A stretch of DNA of 64,000 nucleotides from Hwanghaeella grinnelliae (GTDB lineage Bacteria; Pseudomonadota; Alphaproteobacteria; UBA8366; Aestuariispiraceae), in contig NZ_SADE01000001.1 of NCBI RefSeq assembly GCF_004005845.1, forward strand, positions 1,674,001 through 1,738,000, written 5' to 3'. Positions 61,725 through 64,000 of this stretch are shown here, piece by piece. Made by a program: the position numbers and the translations under genes. Within the stretch, counting starts at the first letter, position 1. Every line of letters begins with the position of its first letter. The notes beneath the pieces are model-generated. The model did not search any database. It worked only from the letters and a program-made list of their open reading frames with translations, and was not told the origin of the DNA.

Positions 61725-62780
61725 ATGAGGCAAAACGTGAACGCAGGGGCTGACAGTGCCGGCGTTGCGACGCCGCCTAACGGAAGGGGCCGGTGGCCGG
61801 GTTTGCATGACGACCCTTTCCAGCCCCGCGCCCCTTGGCTGAACGGTGACCTCCAGACCATCCGGAATTTCCTGGTTGTCGAAGGCTTGGGGCGGGGTTT
61901 GACGCCACCTCCTTCCCGCCGGATGGAACTGCCGTTGAACGACGGCACCGGGGACACACTATTGGCAGACCTTTCCGAAAGCACGGGCGGCCGAGGATTG
62001 GTGGTTCTGGTCCATGGGCTCAGCGGCTGCGCCGCTTCCGCTTATATGAAATCCTCCGCCGCGGCTTTCGACGCGGCGGGTTATTCCACGCTACGCCTGA
62101 ACCTGCGGGGGGCGGGGCCGTCGGCGGGGCTTTGCGGCGATTGCTATCACAGCGGTCGGACCGAAGACTTGGCAAACGGCCTTCGGGCGCTGGACGCAAG
62201 GGGGGAGGGGATTTTCCGGCGCGGTCTGTACTTCATCGGCTTTTCCCTCGGCGGGAACATGCTGCTGAAATTCCTGGCTGAGTATCGCGATGCGTTTCCC
62301 ATCACCGCCGCGGCAACGGTTTGCGCCCCGATTGATTTGGCGGCGGCTTCGCGCTGGTTCGACCGACGCCGGAACCGGATCTATCAACGGCGTTTGCTCG
62401 ATTGGATGCGGCGCGACACGGTGCGGCTGCCGCTGACCGCCGGGATGCACGACGCGGTGCTCGCGGCCAGAACAGTTTATGAGTTTGACGAGGTTTTCAC
62501 CGCGCCACGGTTCGGGTTCGAGGACGCGGCGGATTACTACGACAATTGCAGCGCTCGACGCTTTCTGGATCGGATCGAAACGCCTAGTTTGCTGGTCGAG
62601 GCGAAGGACGATCCTTGGGTACCAAGCGCCAGCTACGACGCGGTCGATTGGCACGCTCTGCCGCATCTTCACCGTTTGTCCGCCGAGGGCGGAGGGCATG
62701 TCGGCTTCCACGGTCAAAGATCTAAAATTCCTTGGCATGATAGGAAGATTATTGAGTTTTTTAAATGGGTTAATGGATGA
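61725..62780 (+). CDS. Alpha/beta hydrolase, YheT family
   Basis: 351 residues from the ATG at 61725; a GTG at 61737 has a better-placed GAGG and is also possible. YheT-type features: DDPFQPRAPWLNGDLQTIRNFL, VVLVHGLSGCAASAYMKS, YSTLRLNLRGAGPSAGL, YFIGFSLGGNMLLKF (nucleophile Ser about 174), EAKDDPWVP (acid) and EGGGHVGFH (His). Its stop overlaps the next gene's ATG (ATGA). Confidence 0.88.
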   Translation: MRQNVNAGADSAGVATPPNGRGRWPGLHDDPFQPRAPWLNGDLQTIRNFLVVEGLGRGLTPPPSRRMELPLNDGTGDTLLADLSESTGGRGLVVLVHGLSGCAASAYMKSSAAAFDAAGYSTLRLNLRGAGPSAGLCGDCYHSGRTEDLANGLRALDARGEGIFRRGLYFIGFSLGGNMLLKFLAEYRDAFPITAAATVCAPIDLAAASRWFDRRRNRIYQRRLLDWMRRDTVRLPLTAGMHDAVLAARTVYEFDEVFTAPRFGFEDAADYYDNCSARRFLDRIETPSLLVEAKDDPWVPSASYDAVDWHALPHLHRLSAEGGGHVGFHGQRSKIPWHDRKIIEFFKWVNG

Positions 62781-63334
62781 GGCTGAAGAACAAAATTAAA
62801 TCAAGAGACTGGTCAAATACGACGCGCCGGCGGTTCCTTTTGCTGTCCGGGGCGGCGTGCCTGGCGCTGCCGTCGCACCTGCGCGCGGAAATCCTGACCA
62901 AGGGCAGTTTCGGCGGCCGAGAGGCATACCTGAAACGTGTCCAAGGCCTGTCCGGCGCGCTTGGCGCGGTCCCCAGGACTGATCCGTCGAAGCGGGCCGA
63001 GTTGCGCGCGATTGCGACAACCTTGTCGGCAGCCGTCCAGGACCTGTTGTTCAACGAAGCCCAGGCCCGTGGCGGCAAGGTCGCCCCGCCGGCTTCCGCC
63101 TTGCGCGCGCCGGACAGTACCGGGTCGGTCGCGGTGGGGAATGGCGATGCCGTGCCGCTGAGTGAGGTGCCGAACGATTGGCTGTTGCTGCAAGGGGGGG
63201 CGGTTCAGGACGATGTGGCCGACCTCGTCGCCTTGCTGGAGGATGAGGGTGAAGCTTTGTCGTCCCCCGCAATCCAGGCGCTTGTCGGGTCCATCACCTC
63301 GGCTGTGGCCGCTATCGACCGGCCGGGGAGCTGA
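62777..63334 (+). CDS. Small Tat-exported protein of unknown function
   Basis: 185 residues. Tat signal TTRRRFLLLSGAACLALPSHLRA (about 15-37), then a mature domain of about 145 residues, mostly helical: AYLKRVQGLSGALGAVPRTDPSKRAELRAIATTLSAAVQDLLFNEAQ, and a C-terminal half with DDVADLVALLEDEGEALSSPAIQALVGSITSAVAAI. No motif recognised. Coupled by an ATGA overlap to the YheT-type hydrolase. Confidence 0.65.
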   Translation: MRLKNKIKSRDWSNTTRRRFLLLSGAACLALPSHLRAEILTKGSFGGREAYLKRVQGLSGALGAVPRTDPSKRAELRAIATTLSAAVQDLLFNEAQARGGKVAPPASALRAPDSTGSVAVGNGDAVPLSEVPNDWLLLQGGAVQDDVADLVALLEDEGEALSSPAIQALVGSITSAVAAIDRPGS

Positions 63335-63370
63335 CGGAAAAGAAAACGCCGGGGCCTTTCGGCGCCCGGC
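63335..63370 (-). terminator. Terminator of the metY gene
   Basis: Read on the minus strand: GCCGGG-CGCCGAAAGGC-CCCGGC stem (63348-63370), followed by GTTTTCTTTTCC. Confidence 0.75.
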
Positions 63371-63394
63371 ATCTGCTTCAGTGAAGTGGAGCCG

Positions 63395-64000
63395 CTATTT
63401 CTGTGACGCTTCCAAAGCCTGTTTGAGGTCGGCGATGATGTCGTCGATATGCTCGATACCGATGGATAGGCGGACATAGGAATCCGTCACCCCGGTCGAC
63501 TGCTGCTCTTCCGCGCTCAATTGCGAATGGGTGGTTGTGGCCGGATGAATGGCAAGCGACCTTGCATCCCCGATATTGGCGACGTGATAGAATAGCTTCA
63601 GCGCATCGATAAACTTCGCGCCGGCTTCCTTGCCGCCCTTGATGTTGAACCCGACCAAAGCGCCCAGGCCCTTTTTCAGATAGGTTTCCGCTCGGCGCTT
63701 GTCCTCGCCCGTCTGGACGCTGGGATGAATGACGCCATCGACGGCGGCATGGGATTTCAAAAAATCGACCACGCCCAATGCGTTGGCGTTGTGTTCCCGC
63801 ATCCGCAGCGGCAGCGTTTCGAGCCCCTGGATGAACTGGAAGGCGTTGAAGGGACTCATCGCGCTGCCCAGGTCGCGCAGCAAGGTTACGCGGGCCTTGA
63901 TGATATAGGCGACCGGGCCGATCGGCTTGACCGCTTCGGTCCAGACCGCGCCGTGATAGCTGGGATCTGGTTCGTTCAGATAAGGCTGACGCTCCTTGAA
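63395..64000 (-). CDS. metY: O-acetylhomoserine sulfhydrylase-type Cys/Met PLP enzyme, partial (5' end outside window)
   Basis: The frame is open from the right edge to the stop at 63395, giving 201 residues of the C-terminal half. Family pattern: [103 protein letters not shown] and [19 protein letters not shown]. It makes homocysteine from O-acetylhomoserine and sulfide. The catalytic Lys lies in the missing part. A terminator follows. Confidence 0.92.
   Translation of the reverse strand, partial: FKERQPYLNEPDPSYHGAVWTEAVKPIGPVAYIIKARVTLLRDLGSAMSPFNAFQFIQGLETLPLRMREHNANALGVVDFLKSHAAVDGVIHPSVQTGEDKRRAETYLKKGLGALVGFNIKGGKEAGAKFIDALKLFYHVANIGDARSLAIHPATTTHSQLSAEEQQSTGVTDSYVRLSIGIEHIDDIIADLKQALEASQK

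Overview
The window is a GC-rich (by eye about 60%) stretch of ordinary alphaproteobacterial chromosome. Pointers to a Rhodospirillales-like, motile, aerobic, probably aquatic organism are: an aerobic benzoyl-CoA (box) gene pair, a short-Q-loop (CIO-type) bd oxidase with its DUF2474 mini-subunit, a TakP-like TRAP transporter, a VPLPA-CTERM surface protein, a MerR/short-CDF metal module, and recO, parC and bpt of alphaproteobacterial type. No rRNA, tRNA, CRISPR array, transposase, phage gene or integrase was seen. Two genes run off the edges: a caspase-like gene at the left and an O-acetylhomoserine sulfhydrylase at the right.

Layout. 1-3.1 kb: three tandem minus-strand exported paralogues of a degenerate caspase fold, two of which share a duplicated upstream leader. 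3.2-5.7 kb: a PAS protein and RecQ. 5.8-9.2 kb: boxC-boxB behind a promoter whose -10 lies inside one of two TGCA-N6-TGCA palindromes. 9.2-12.2 kb: a DUF6882-like protein, RibA, YceI. 12.3-15.3 kb: an IclR regulator divergent from an SDR / dihydroxyacetophenone-dioxygenase-like cupin / SDR operon with a clear operator. 15.3-23.7 kb: the most interesting region, a divergent cluster with a CDP-alcohol phosphotransferase, a polytopic membrane protein and a GNAT on one side; a zinc-less MDR dehydrogenase, a pterin-synthase-like protein, a glycosyltransferase, a methyltransferase and a flippase-like protein on the other; and an LtaS/sulfatase-type membrane enzyme converging on the end. It looks like a pathway for an unusual envelope glycoconjugate or phospholipid head group.

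24-30 kb: an MHYT-PAS histidine kinase with an HD-GYP response regulator (c-di-GMP signalling), a hypothetical protein, a membrane-anchored methyltransferase and a 428-residue protein of unknown function. 30.1-32.7 kb: cydA-cydB-DUF2474. 32.9-36.1 kb: quinone reductase/LysR and MerR/CDF divergent pairs. 36.2-41.2 kb: recO, a cytoplasmic-looking metzincin, parC and two lipoproteins. 41.5-44.2 kb: small NTF2-like, cupin and DUF1330 proteins and an XRE/MmyB regulator with a perfect operator palindrome. 44.3-46.2 kb: a 626-residue Gly-rich VPLPA-CTERM protein. 46.7-50.9 kb: an Lrp regulator and a TRAP operon for 2-oxo acids. 51-55.5 kb: Bpt, an RDD membrane protein that seems to start at CTG, and a motA-motB-motB' stator set. 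55.6-64 kb: a second membrane-anchored methyltransferase, a flavin reductase, a hypothetical membrane protein, threonine ammonia-lyase, a penicillin-acylase-family enzyme, a YheT-type hydrolase coupled to a Tat-exported small protein, and metY (partial).

Genes that act together: boxCB (benzoyl-CoA epoxide hydrolysis and formation), the IclR-controlled SDR/cupin/SDR genes (a peripheral aromatic or hydroxy-ketone route is likely), the 15.9-23.7 kb glycoconjugate cluster, the bd oxidase trio, the TRAP trio and the stator genes.
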